Assembly: GCA_000961725.1 (NCBI GenBank)
Contig: LADS01000009.1
Location: forward strand, 19,076-83,075
DNA from: Desulfobulbaceae bacterium BRH_c16a
Lineage (GTDB): Bacteria > Desulfobacterota > Desulfobulbia > Desulfobulbales > Desulfocapsaceae
Direction: 5' to 3'
Length of the DNA stretch: 64,000 nt
The position numbers were made by a program, and so were the translations under genes. The notes under the pieces were generated by a model, which was not told the origin of the DNA, made no database searches, and saw only the letters and a program-made list of their open reading frames with translations. Positions 27,007 to 35,583 of the stretch are shown piece after piece; the stretch's first letter is position 1, and every line of letters starts with the position of its first letter.

Positions 27007-27345
27007 CTAGAAACAGAAGCCCTGCATCGGCAAACCCGCCAATTGAAAAGCCTGATGGATGCCCTTGGGGAACAGACCGTAAAAATAACGCATGGTACCT
27101 TTTTCCGGCCCCATCTCCCTGGCCATGTCGGCGGTAACCACTCTTACGAACGGATGTTTTTCCCGTTGTTCGTATGATCTTCGAATCAATTCGATCACTT
27201 TGACATGATCGTCACTCAACTTGAGATTGAGTTGCCGGGCGATATAGTCCCGAATCTGGAAGTCCCATGAGGTAAGATCCAGGAGTTGATAGTTGTCGGA
27301 AAGAAGATACCTTTTCCCATTCAATTCCAGATAGTGGCTGATCAT
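27007..27345 (-). CDS. DsrC/TusE-family protein with only the terminal cysteine
   Basis: 112 residues. It follows the DsrC/TusE pattern through SWDFQIRDYIARQLNL, LSDDHVKVIELIRRSYEQ and the C-terminal arm GIHQAFQLAGLPMQGFCF. The penultimate Cys (residue 111) is present. The second Cys, about ten residues earlier in DsrC of sulfate reducers, is replaced in QAFQLAG, so it cannot form the DsrC trisulfide loop. GAAAGGAGG precedes the ATG. It may be a TusE-like sulfur-transfer protein or a DsrC-like regulator; no dsr or tus gene is adjacent. Confidence 0.8.
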   Translation of the reverse strand: MISHYLELNGKRYLLSDNYQLLDLTSWDFQIRDYIARQLNLKLSDDHVKVIELIRRSYEQREKHPFVRVVTADMAREMGPEKGTMRYFYGLFPKGIHQAFQLAGLPMQGFCF

Positions 27346-27548
27346 TGGTCACCTCCTTTCGCAGACGATACTCTTTGACCTGCCAAGACGGTTTCGCAGT
27401 TTCGACAGCTCCTTTTTTATCTCCTTAAAGAATATCATGAGAAATCGCTATTTCCAAGGGAAAAGAGCAGTATTTTATTGTGTAATTATATGAAATAGTT
27501 GAACAATCCTACATTGTAGGGTCCTACGGCGTGGCCGTTGCTGGGATG

Positions 27549-28118
27549 TTAGAAATCGATTCCCGGCTGAGGCTCTATGTCTTTTCGGTAGGCGTGTTTG
27601 ATTTCCCTTACCTCGCTGACAGTATCGGCGAGGTCGATGAGCTCCGGAACGGCGTCTCTGCCGGTCAGGATGATATGCATCCGTGCCGGCCGGAGGGCAA
27701 GAATATGTTTCACCTGATCCAGGTCGACGAGTCCGAGATGCAGGGCATTATTGATTTCGTCGAGGATTAACGTGTCGCAGTTCTCGGCGCGGAGAATGCG
27801 CTCCACCAGGAGAACGGCATCCTGAGCATTTTTCCGGTGTTCGGAGTGAGGGTAGGGATTGCCTTCGATGCCGCAAAATCCCTTGCCGGTGTGGTGGAGA
27901 GTGACGAAAGGAGCCAGCTGTTTCACGCCGTCCCACTCTCCGGAATAGAGATCACCCTTCATGAATTGTACAATCGTGGTCCGCAGTCCGTGACCGCAGC
28001 CGCGTAATGCCATGCCCATGGCAGAAGTGGTTTTGCCCTTGCCATTGCCGGTAATGATCACAACAAGGCCTTTTCGTATCTTTGGTTCAAATTTGCGTAT
28101 CGAAATGGGATCGTCCAT
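27549..28118 (-). CDS. cobO: Cob(I)alamin adenosyltransferase, CobA/CobO type
   Basis: 189 residues. GNGKGKTTSAMG near residue 25 is the modified P-loop, VQFMKGD follows, and ILDEINNALHLGLVD is the Walker-B-like segment of the CobA/BtuR family. It adenosylates corrinoids using ATP. No other cobalamin gene is next to it, and I found no cobalamin-riboswitch signature in the 157-bp leader. Confidence 0.93.
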   Translation of the reverse strand: MDDPISIRKFEPKIRKGLVVIITGNGKGKTTSAMGMALRGCGHGLRTTIVQFMKGDLYSGEWDGVKQLAPFVTLHHTGKGFCGIEGNPYPHSEHRKNAQDAVLLVERILRAENCDTLILDEINNALHLGLVDLDQVKHILALRPARMHIILTGRDAVPELIDLADTVSEVREIKHAYRKDIEPQPGIDF

Positions 28119-28319
28119 GAGTTTCTCCTGTTCGTCTGGTGGCTGATTCTATCGAGCACCATCATCATTGTACTGCATGAAGTAAAGAAGAACTCCCGGC
28201 GGACAGGTTCTTTCTCTTCTTCCTTCCTTGTTTTTTGCCGGACATTTGTGATTGAATAAAATTGGGTCGGGTGATTGTCCAGGCCCGCCGATATCAATGC
28301 GACCCCCGGGAGAGGAGCA

Positions 28320-29351
28320 ATGTTCGATTCCGTAACAATAAAACCGACAGTTCTGATCATTGAAGCCGATGCAGCGGAAAGGAACCTGCTGCAGAACAAT
28401 CTTGAGAAACGGGGATGTCATGTCCTTGCGGCGGAAAACGGCCCAGCCGGCCTGGAGATATGGGCGGAAAAAATGAGAGCGATCCGCATTGTAATAACCG
28501 GTTTGGGGATGCCTCTGGCCAACGGCTTTGAGGTCATTAAAACCATTCGCGCGCAGGAGGAATTTCATACATGCATCATTTTACTGGCAACAGGTCGGGA
28601 TGATGAGGCCCTGCACAAAGGTCTGGATCTTGGCGCCGATGATTTTGTCGGCAAGCCGGTTGTCCCTGAAGTACTTTTCCTGCGTCTGCAGGGGGCTCTC
28701 AGAATGCTGCGGCTCCAGGATCAATATACTCTGGTTTTGGGACTGGCGGAACTGGCTGCCGAGCGGGGCGGCGAATCGGCGGCCCATCTCCAGCGAACCA
28801 GGAAATACTGTCATCTGCTGGCCGATGATCTGCGGCTTCATCATCCGTCCTGGGGCCTGACAAAACAGCTGGTGGACGACATCGCCAATCTCAGCGTGCT
28901 CCACGATATCGGCAAAAACGGCTTACCGGACGGGTTATTGAACAAAAGAGGCAAATATACTCCGAAAGAATATGAAATAATCAAGGATCACACTGTCCTT
29001 GGCGGCAACATCCTGAATAAGCTCTATCAGCGAACCGGTTCGATCTTTTTTTTGCTGGGATATGAAATCGCCATGGCGCACCACGAGAAATGGGATGGCT
29101 CCGGGTACCCGCTGCGATTGAAAGGTGAAAAAATTCCTCTCGCGGGCAGGATAATGGCGTTTGCCGATGTGTACGATGTTCTCCTTTCACGGAGGCCCTA
29201 CAAGGACCCTTTGTCCATAAACCATGCGGAATTCTACATCAGAGGAGAAAAGGGCAGGCATTTCGATCCGGCTGTAGTCGAGAGCTATGAGCGTAACCGG
29301 GAGAGGTTCGCCGAGATTCAGAAATCCATCCAGGAGATGGATTTTGTGTGA
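28320..29351 (+). CDS. Receiver-like domain fused to HD-GYP domain
   Basis: 343 residues from the ATG at 28320 (GAGAGGAG just upstream). The N-terminal 125 residues have a CheY-like fold, but the phosphoacceptor Asp is Gly (RIVITGLGMP) and the N-terminal acidic pair is weakened (IEADAAE). The conserved Lys remains (VGKPVVPE). Residues about 165-335 are an HD-GYP domain with VLHDIGKNGLP, the HHEKWDGSGYP signature and DVYDVL. HD-GYP proteins hydrolyse cyclic-di-GMP. The receiver should not be switched by phosphate, so activity may be constitutive or governed by binding. It converges on folA. Confidence 0.87.
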   Translation: MFDSVTIKPTVLIIEADAAERNLLQNNLEKRGCHVLAAENGPAGLEIWAEKMRAIRIVITGLGMPLANGFEVIKTIRAQEEFHTCIILLATGRDDEALHKGLDLGADDFVGKPVVPEVLFLRLQGALRMLRLQDQYTLVLGLAELAAERGGESAAHLQRTRKYCHLLADDLRLHHPSWGLTKQLVDDIANLSVLHDIGKNGLPDGLLNKRGKYTPKEYEIIKDHTVLGGNILNKLYQRTGSIFFLLGYEIAMAHHEKWDGSGYPLRLKGEKIPLAGRIMAFADVYDVLLSRRPYKDPLSINHAEFYIRGEKGRHFDPAVVESYERNRERFAEIQKSIQEMDFV

Positions 29352-29382
29352 CTGGATCAGGAGAACCGGGATAGAGCGATGG

Positions 29383-29871
29383 TCATGGTTCGGGTTGAAT
29401 CCGACGGTAGGTGACAACGGTGAACGGCTCTGCGCATTCCGGGTACTCTTTTCTGCCTGTTTCAACAAATTCCAGGTTTGAAAAATCCGGGAAAGTGACA
29501 TCGCCTTCCACCTCCCGATGAATAAAAGTCAGAATCATGCCGGTGGCAACCGTCAAGGCCTGCCTGAAAATTTGTGAACCACCGATAATGAAGACTTTCT
29601 CGGCATCTTTGCACATCTCGAGGGCGGCAGTCAGGGACGACGCATATTCAGCGCCTCCTGGTGCATAATCATGATTGCGGCTGAGAACGATATGACGTCT
29701 TCCGGGCAGAGGGTTTGCAAGGGATTCAAAGGTCTTGCGACCCATGATCATCGGAAATCCCATCGTCGTCTTTTTGAAAAGCTGGAGTTCCTCGGGGATG
29801 TGCCACGGCATTTTGTTATTTCGTCCTATGATGCGATTTTTCGCTATGGCGGCAATGAGAATTATTTCCAT
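29383..29871 (-). CDS. folA: Dihydrofolate reductase
   Basis: 162 residues, standard DHFR length. AAIAKNRIIGRNNKMPWHIPEEL (8-30) includes the catalytic acidic residue; MIMGRKTFESL and VFIIGGSQIFRQAL are the NADPH-binding segments. It reduces dihydrofolate with NADPH. It is monocistronic here, with convergent HD-GYP gene downstream. Confidence 0.95.
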   Translation of the reverse strand: MEIILIAAIAKNRIIGRNNKMPWHIPEELQLFKKTTMGFPMIMGRKTFESLANPLPGRRHIVLSRNHDYAPGGAEYASSLTAALEMCKDAEKVFIIGGSQIFRQALTVATGMILTFIHREVEGDVTFPDFSNLEFVETGRKEYPECAEPFTVVTYRRIQPEP

Positions 29872-30250
29872 GGGTGATCGCTCGAAATAACTGAAAAAAA
29901 TATTGTATTTGCCTGTACTTCTATTTAATAATACGAAAATTAGTTATCGTTCACCGGCACACATCAAAAGACTGCATAACCTGGGATCTGTAACCGTTCA
30001 TCCAGTGCTCCATTTTCGTCCGATCAGGCCGCCGAGCTATAGTAGGCTATGTGAGGTGGCCTGATCGGACGAAAATGGAGTGCTGGTGAGCGGTTACGAA
30101 AATTATAGCATTTTTTTCAGTTGAATTCAATGAAGTGTCCTGTCGGCTGAAAAGAAGTGCCATCTTCCGGCTGGAGATGATCGGTTCCCGACGAAGAAGA
30201 GTTTCAGGGCATGAGGAGCGGCAAGAAATGAAAGAAGGTGGAGGCGTTCG
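29872..30250. other. Intergenic region with long hairpin
   Basis: 379 bp without a gene. It holds AT-rich DNA just upstream of folA (29880-29950), the long inverted repeat at 29990-30097, and the leader of the zinc-ribbon membrane protein, whose ATG has AGGTGGAGG upstream. Confidence 0.5.
29990..30097. repeat. Long near-perfect inverted repeat (about 43-bp arms)
   Basis: The left arm 29990-30033 and right arm 30055-30097 are nearly complete reverse complements over about 43 bases, with a few mismatches and one indel, including a fully paired stretch of at least 25 bases (cattttcgtccgatcaggcc lies in the left arm). The loop is 21 bases. The RNA or cruciform would be very stable. No T run follows. 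It resembles a MITE or large repetitive palindrome and not an ordinary terminator. Confidence 0.8.
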
Positions 30251-31825
30251 ATGAAACTACATTGTCCACACTGTGGCGTAAAAGGTTCTGCAGATGACTC
30301 GTACTATGGTAAATTTGTCAAATGCCCGAAGTGTCGTGAAAAATTTATTGCTTCAGAGGCTGTGGCCGACAGTCGGCAAGAGGAACTGACGGATGAACCG
30401 GCACTCCCCGTGGACGATCTCCGGGAGGAACGATATACGCCGGCCGAGATCGGTAGCCCAGGCGAAGGAGAGCCCCCTCCTGAAGCCGGTCTCGAAGAAG
30501 AATCGGATGAAGGATATGAAGAGACGCATGTTCATGCACCTGATGAAGTCCCGGTTGTCGAAAGGGAGGCGGTACTCGACTGGTCCGATATTGTAGCGGA
30601 GATTGACTCCGAGTCGGCCGACGAAGAACGCGATAAAAAGGACAGGGAAGAAGCATCGGCCGATTTTGCCGGTCTTTTTGCCGAAAAACCGGCCGAAGAA
30701 CTTGACGTGCCGGAGGCTGAAGGTCCTACGGGAGCTGAATCCGAAAGGGAAATAGACGAAACGGCGGCCGTCGGTTCAGGAGACGATCGGTTGCCGGAAA
30801 TGGATGAACCGTCCGAACCGCCTGTCAGCATTTCCCCGGTAAAGGATGATCGTGAGGAAGAGGCACTTGTTGAATCCGTCAAATCCGAAGAGATCCGGGA
30901 AGGCTCTTTCACCGATCACAGCACCGAATCCCTGCAGCTTCAAGAGATAGAAAGCCAGCCTTACGGTCTGGTTAAGGAACAATGCTGGCAATGCGGCAAA
31001 AAGGACAGTGTCGGTGTGCCCTTTATCGCCAAAGATGGCCGGTTCTATTGCCCCGATTGTGTGCCCGTCGCCGAGCCGGAGACAGATCTGAAAGACCAGG
31101 CTTTTGCCGAACCACGTGGAGACGCCGCCCTCTCGAACGGCAGAGCTGTTGCAGGCGGGCCTTCACACCGCTTCACTATCGGCGGAGCCATCCGCGAAGC
31201 GTGGGAGAGAACCAAAGGGGCCAAAGGAACAATCTGGGCGGGCAGTGCGGTAATGTATCTAGCCATTCTCGTCCTTTTGGCAGGAGGCGCATTTCTGCTG
31301 CCGTTGATCGGTCATGAATCTCCGACCGACACCGATGTGACCGGGCGAATAGGGAATTTCCTGTTTCAGGCGGTGACGGACATTGTATCGATGCTTTTTA
31401 TTGCAGGGCTCCTCTTCATGGGAATCAGGAAAGTTGCCGGAAATGCCATCTCCTGGAAAATGATCTTCACGGGTTTTTCGGTCGCCGGACGGATCATTGC
31501 GGTTACCATTCTCCAGACCATCCTCGTTTTCATCGGCTTTCTTGTGCTGGTGTTGCCGGGCATATATCTCGCCATCGGCTATTCCATGTCCATCCCGCTC
31601 ATTGTCGACCGGAAAATGTCGCCGTGGCAGGCCATGGAAGCATCCCGAAAAGCGATCCACAAAGTCTGGTGGAAGGTTGCCGGACTCTATCTGGCGATGG
31701 GAGTACTCTTTATTATTTCCCTGGTGCCCCTGGGGATCGGTATCATCTGGACCTGGCCGATGTTTATCATCCTGGCCGGGGTGGTGTATCGGTACCTTTT
31801 CGGTGTTGAGAAACATGTTGGATAA
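30251..31825 (+). CDS. Zinc-ribbon, acidic-linker, multi-pass membrane protein
   Basis: 524 residues. A zinc ribbon of the MJ0042 kind opens it (CPHCGV and CPKCRE). A long acidic, low-complexity region (about 40-235) follows. A second Cys set (CWQCGKK and CPDC, about 240-275) precedes five or so membrane helices from residue 335 to the end, ending in a fold that resembles DUF975/YciC-like glycerophosphoryl-membrane proteins (WQAMEASRKAIHKVWWKV). The two Cys sets are probably cytoplasmic metal-binding or redox-sensing modules. Function unknown. Repeat copy 2 and a terminator follow. Confidence 0.65.
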   Translation: MKLHCPHCGVKGSADDSYYGKFVKCPKCREKFIASEAVADSRQEELTDEPALPVDDLREERYTPAEIGSPGEGEPPPEAGLEEESDEGYEETHVHAPDEVPVVEREAVLDWSDIVAEIDSESADEERDKKDREEASADFAGLFAEKPAEELDVPEAEGPTGAESEREIDETAAVGSGDDRLPEMDEPSEPPVSISPVKDDREEEALVESVKSEEIREGSFTDHSTESLQLQEIESQPYGLVKEQCWQCGKKDSVGVPFIAKDGRFYCPDCVPVAEPETDLKDQAFAEPRGDAALSNGRAVAGGPSHRFTIGGAIREAWERTKGAKGTIWAGSAVMYLAILVLLAGGAFLLPLIGHESPTDTDVTGRIGNFLFQAVTDIVSMLFIAGLLFMGIRKVAGNAISWKMIFTGFSVAGRIIAVTILQTILVFIGFLVLVLPGIYLAIGYSMSIPLIVDRKMSPWQAMEASRKAIHKVWWKVAGLYLAMGVLFIISLVPLGIGIIWTWPMFIILAGVVYRYLFGVEKHVG

Positions 31826-31828
31826 AAG

Positions 31829-31944
31829 TTAGTACCTTAGAAATTCATTTCTTGTTTTTTAGAAATGAATTTCGTGAAGGTACTTATCCCCTCTGTTGTG
31901 GGAGGGGATCATAACCCTTGGGTTGCGGGCGTTAGCCCGCTTTA
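31829..31944. repeat. Palindromic repeat element, copy 2 (inverted)
   Basis: This 116-bp stretch is the reverse complement of 2371-2513 without the 27-bp segment found there. It starts 3 bases after the stop of the zinc-ribbon membrane protein. It has the same 12-bp and 6-bp stems. Confidence 0.85.
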
Positions 31945-31963
31945 GAGATTATAAGAATGATGG

Positions 31964-31994
31964 AAAGAGGACGAGAACTCTTCGTCCTCTTTTT
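31964..31994 (+). terminator. Rho-independent terminator
   Basis: aaagaggacga (31964-31974) pairs with tcgtcctcttt (31982-31992) over a 7-nt loop and runs into a short T tract. It lies after the repeat element and 24 bases before the NfeD-like gene. Confidence 0.75.
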
Positions 31995-32017
31995 CATTTG
32001 TTTCGGGAGAAATTTTC

Positions 32018-32467
32018 ATGGGTTCGATACATCCTGCACTGTACTGGCTTATTATTGGCGTAATGCTGTTTTTGCTTGAACTGGCCCTGCCTGGATTCAT
32101 CCTGTTCTTTTTTGCCCTGGGGGCATTGACTACCTCCCTGATCGCCTATTTTTTTCCTGTCGGTGTGGCCTGGCAGTTGGGGCTTTTCATGGCGGCCTCG
32201 CTTGTAACCCTTTTCTCTTTGCGGGAAGTGATCCAGAAGCGATTCTTTACCGATGTTCCCGAGCACAAAGAGAATGACATGGACCAGGTACTGGTAGCAT
32301 CCGGTGAAAGAGGGGTCGTCAGCACTGCTATCGTTCCTCCCGGCGAAGGACGGATAAAGTGTTCCGGCTCCTCCTGGCGGGCAACCGCCGACGAAAAAAT
32401 AGAGGAAGGGGAAATCGTTGCGGTCGTCCGCCAGAAAGGGCTGGTGGTCCATGTGGAACGGGTTTGA
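32018..32467 (+). CDS. NfeD-family membrane protein
   Basis: 149 residues: two or three membrane helices (about 8-66) and a C-terminal OB-like domain (SGERGVVSTAIVPPGEGRIKCSGSSWRATADEKIEEGEIVAVV), typical of NfeD-like proteins. Such proteins pair with SPFH/stomatin proteins, and one follows 64 bp downstream. The pair is thought to organise membrane microdomains or quality control. Confidence 0.88.
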   Translation: MGSIHPALYWLIIGVMLFLLELALPGFILFFFALGALTTSLIAYFFPVGVAWQLGLFMAASLVTLFSLREVIQKRFFTDVPEHKENDMDQVLVASGERGVVSTAIVPPGEGRIKCSGSSWRATADEKIEEGEIVAVVRQKGLVVHVERV

Positions 32468-32531
32468 TTCCGTAGGTAATCGATTATTTCTGTAAATAAT
32501 TCTTTCCAGAACAAGAAGAGGGAGGTTGACA

Positions 32532-33497
32532 GTGGAACAGAATCTTATTGCTCTTGGTTTTATCCTGTTGCTGATCGTTGTCATTCTGCTCAAGACCGCG
32601 GTGGTGGTTCCCCAACGCTCGGAATTTGTGGTGGAGAGACTGGGCAAATACCGGACAACGCTGGAGGCCGGCTTTCATGTCCTGTTTCCGTTCCTCGACA
32701 AGGTAGCCTATAAAAGAAGCCTGAAGGAAGAACCGATCGACATCCCTGCCCAGACCTGTATTACTGCAGATAACGTGACGCTTGAGGTGGATGGCGTCAT
32801 GTACATGCAGGTGATGAATTCCAAGATGTCGGCGTACGGGATCGACAATTATCAATATGCCGCCTCGCAGCTGGCCCAGACCAGTTTACGTTCGGCCATC
32901 GGCAAGATCTCCCTCGACAACACCTTCGAGGCCCGGGAAACGCTCAACGGTCAGGTGGTCATGGCGCTCGATGAGGCGGCCACCAACTGGGGCATTAAAG
33001 TGCTCCGGTACGAGATCAAGGATATCCAGCCGCCCAAAACGGTGCTCGATGCCATGGAAAAGCAGATGAAGGCCGAGCGGGAGAAGCGGGCTGAAATAGC
33101 CCGGTCCGAGGGCGATAAACAGGCCATTCTCAATCGCGCCGAAGGTGACAGAGGGGAGGCCATTTTTCGCTCGGAGGGGGAAAAGATCAAACGGATCAAT
33201 GAGGCGGAAGGTCGGGCAATGGAGATTCTGAAGGTTGCCGAGGCGACTGCCGAGGGCATACGCAAGGTGGCCGAGGCTCTCTCCGGTCCAGGCGGTAAAG
33301 AAGCCGCAAGCCTGGAAGTGGCCAAGCAGTATCTCGCCGAGTTCGGTAAGCTCGCCAAGGTAAACAATACCATGATCGTGCCGGGAAATCTCACCGATCT
33401 GAGTGGAATGGTTGCCTCGGCAATGGCCACCTTCAAACATGTCGTAAAAGAGGGGGAAGATGTCGATCGACAACCGGAGATCCGTTCCCGGAGTTGA
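32532..33497 (+). CDS. SPFH/Band-7 (stomatin/paraslipin) protein
   Basis: 321 residues from the GTG at 32532 (GGGAGG six bases upstream; a TTG two codons earlier overlaps the spacer). One N-terminal membrane helix (about 5-25) leads into an SPFH domain (VVPQRSEFVVERLGKYRTTLEAGFHVLFPFLDKV) and a long charged coiled coil (about 180-260: KAEREKRAEIARSEGDKQA). The C-terminus matches bacterial paraslipins. It is coded with NfeD upstream, and its last 38 bases overlap the EamA transporter gene. Confidence 0.92.
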   Translation: MEQNLIALGFILLLIVVILLKTAVVVPQRSEFVVERLGKYRTTLEAGFHVLFPFLDKVAYKRSLKEEPIDIPAQTCITADNVTLEVDGVMYMQVMNSKMSAYGIDNYQYAASQLAQTSLRSAIGKISLDNTFEARETLNGQVVMALDEAATNWGIKVLRYEIKDIQPPKTVLDAMEKQMKAEREKRAEIARSEGDKQAILNRAEGDRGEAIFRSEGEKIKRINEAEGRAMEILKVAEATAEGIRKVAEALSGPGGKEAASLEVAKQYLAEFGKLAKVNNTMIVPGNLTDLSGMVASAMATFKHVVKEGEDVDRQPEIRSRS

Positions 33498-34416
33498 GAG
33501 CGCCGGCCGGGCAGGCGATGGGCGGCCACGGCCGCTGAAGCATTCTCGCCTCTTTGTCCATCTGTTGATGGTCGTTGCGGCGATGCTTGTTTCCACCTCC
33601 TTTACCGTCGGGGCGGCAATTACTGCGGAGCTTGATCCGGCCATCTTAACCCTTGTCCGTTTTACTCTCGCTGCCTGTCTTTTCGGACCATGGGTGTGGT
33701 ACCGCTACGGTCTGCAGTTTTCCCCTTCGCTCTTTGGCCGTTGCGCGCTGATCAGCGGCTGTCTGGTTGTTTTCTTCTGCTGCATGTTTTTATCGCTGCG
33801 CTACACCACCGCTTTAAATACCAGTGTAATTTTTGCATTGGTGCCGTCTCTTTCATGGATCTATGCTTTTTTCCTCACCGGCGAGCGGTTGGGCAGAGAT
33901 CAGCTGCTCGCGCTTATCTGCGGCATGGTCGGGGTCGTCTGGGTTATTTTTCGGGGGGATCTGTCGCAATTCCTGGCGATGGCCTGGAACAGGGGAGATG
34001 CTATTTTTCTTGGCGGCTGTTTTGCCATGGGCCTCTACACTCCGCTGGTCAAGCTCCTGCACAAGGGCGAATCGATGGCGGTCATGACGTTCTGGGTTCT
34101 GGTGACCGGCAGTCTCTGGCTTGTCCTTTTTGCCGGCGGCAACCTGGTGACAGTGGCGTGGTCGGAGGTTCCGGCGTTTGCCTGGCTGGGGGTCGCTTAC
34201 CTTGCGGTTTTTACCACAATCATCACCTTTTTTCTGACCCAGTACGCCGTGCCGTATCTCGGTCCCACCCGAGTGATGGCTTACTCATACCTGTATCCGG
34301 GCCTGGTGCTGCTGATCGATCTGGCCTTGGGGCATGGACTGCCCCCGCTGAAGGTCATTCCCGGCATCTTTGTGGTGTTGGCAGCTATGTTTGTCCTGCA
34401 GAACCGTAAAGGATAA
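33460..34416 (+). CDS. EamA/RhaT-type (DMT) transporter
   Basis: 318 residues with about ten membrane helices in two EamA repeats (about 30-160 and 180-315). GERLGRDQLLALICGMVGVVWVIF closes the first repeat, and YLYPGLVLLIDLALGHGLPPL sits in the second. GAGGGGGAAG precedes the ATG. The gene begins inside the 3' end of the SPFH gene, which suggests co-transcription. Substrates of the family are metabolites or amino acids; this one is not predictable. Confidence 0.85.
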   Translation: MSIDNRRSVPGVESAGRAGDGRPRPLKHSRLFVHLLMVVAAMLVSTSFTVGAAITAELDPAILTLVRFTLAACLFGPWVWYRYGLQFSPSLFGRCALISGCLVVFFCCMFLSLRYTTALNTSVIFALVPSLSWIYAFFLTGERLGRDQLLALICGMVGVVWVIFRGDLSQFLAMAWNRGDAIFLGGCFAMGLYTPLVKLLHKGESMAVMTFWVLVTGSLWLVLFAGGNLVTVAWSEVPAFAWLGVAYLAVFTTIITFFLTQYAVPYLGPTRVMAYSYLYPGLVLLIDLALGHGLPPLKVIPGIFVVLAAMFVLQNRKG

Positions 34417-34483
34417 AGCTGAGTTGAGCAGTTTGTCTGCTCGTACGAAACTTGATATAAGGCGCCCGTTATCCGACCGCCTT

Positions 34484-35296
34484 TCAGATATCTTTTTTTA
34501 CCAGGTGCAGATAGAGGTCACCCCGGCCAAAGGGACCGACCCGGCCCTTGCCCCGCAGACGCAGCTTTTGTCCGCTGCGGCTGCCCGGCGGGATTTTGAC
34601 CTTCAGTGTCTGTTCCCCTTTTTCTCCATAGACAAGAACCTGGATGGTTTTGCCGAGTTGCAGCTCACGACTGGTCAGCGGCGTCTGATAGGTCGTATCG
34701 TATTGTTGCTGTTCGACGTGGGAATACCCCTCATCTGGCCGAGGCGTTGCGGAACTGTCCGATTTCATCCCGAGCAGCGATTTAAAGGAGCTGCCGACCG
34801 ACTTGAGAAGGGATGGACCGGTGATGCCTTTTCTGGCTGCACCGGAGAGCAGAGGGTTGGCCAGGGAACCGAGCAGGAAGATTCCTCCGAGAAAAATCCC
34901 TCCCTTGCCGCCGAAAAAGCTCTTTTTCACGAAGCTCGAACTATAGCGAAAACCGGAACGCTGAAATTCCCGTAACAGGCTGCCGAACATCCTTTGGAAG
35001 TTCGGGTCCTTGAAAAGATCGCGAAGAATATCCTCCTGACTGTAGGTGAATCCGCCTTTCGTGTGGCTTCCGGTATAGGTGGTGCCGCTCGCCCGGCACG
35101 CATCGTATTCCCGCCGTTTTACCGGATCGGTCAGCACCCCGTAGGCTTCGGCAATCTCCTTGAACTGTTCTTCTGCCGCCGGATCGTCGGGGTTGCGGTC
35201 AGGGTGGCACTGCATAGCCAGTTTCCGGTATCTTTTGCGGATCTCCTCGGCATTGCTGGTTCTGGTTACACCCAATATTTTGTAATAGTCTTTCAT
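34484..35296 (-). CDS. DnaJ-like co-chaperone (CbpA-like, without zinc-finger)
   Basis: 270 residues from the ATG at 35296 (MKDYYKILG); a TTG six codons upstream is possible. Residues 1-70 are a J domain with the HPD tripeptide in [10 protein letters not shown] glycine-rich, membrane-leaning middle (about 130-165, [24 protein letters not shown]) is followed by a C-terminal segment like DnaJ_C ([22 protein letters not shown]). No CxxCxGxG zinc domain. It should act as a J-domain partner of DnaK. The hydrophobic stretch may attach it to the membrane. Confidence 0.82.
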   Translation of the reverse strand: MKDYYKILGVTRTSNAEEIRKRYRKLAMQCHPDRNPDDPAAEEQFKEIAEAYGVLTDPVKRREYDACRASGTTYTGSHTKGGFTYSQEDILRDLFKDPNFQRMFGSLLREFQRSGFRYSSSFVKKSFFGGKGGIFLGGIFLLGSLANPLLSGAARKGITGPSLLKSVGSSFKSLLGMKSDSSATPRPDEGYSHVEQQQYDTTYQTPLTSRELQLGKTIQVLVYGEKGEQTLKVKIPPGSRSGQKLRLRGKGRVGPFGRGDLYLHLVKKDI

Positions 35297-35583
35297 TATG
35301 AATGAGTTGCTCAAAGACGTGAAAAAAGAGATTCCTGCTTGAGTAAGGTATCTCTGCTACGATTTCCAGACCTGCCGGAAATCGGAATATGGAACTCGAA
35401 TATCTTTGTTATAGTAAATCTGTTGCTGCAAAATAACAAACAATTCCGTATCGACCGCCATCGGTAAAAATGCTTCCTTTTAAGGGTGTTCAGCGGAGAG
35501 TGAGGTTTTTTTTTAAGTACCAATTTTTTTCCCCCGAATATATACTTTAAACAAGGATTTGTACTTTTTCAGCGGGAGTCTCT

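Noticed and set aside
28119..28275. Cobalamin riboswitch in front of the adenosyltransferase
   Set aside because: The leader is short and has no B12-box-like sequence; only a weak stem is seen.
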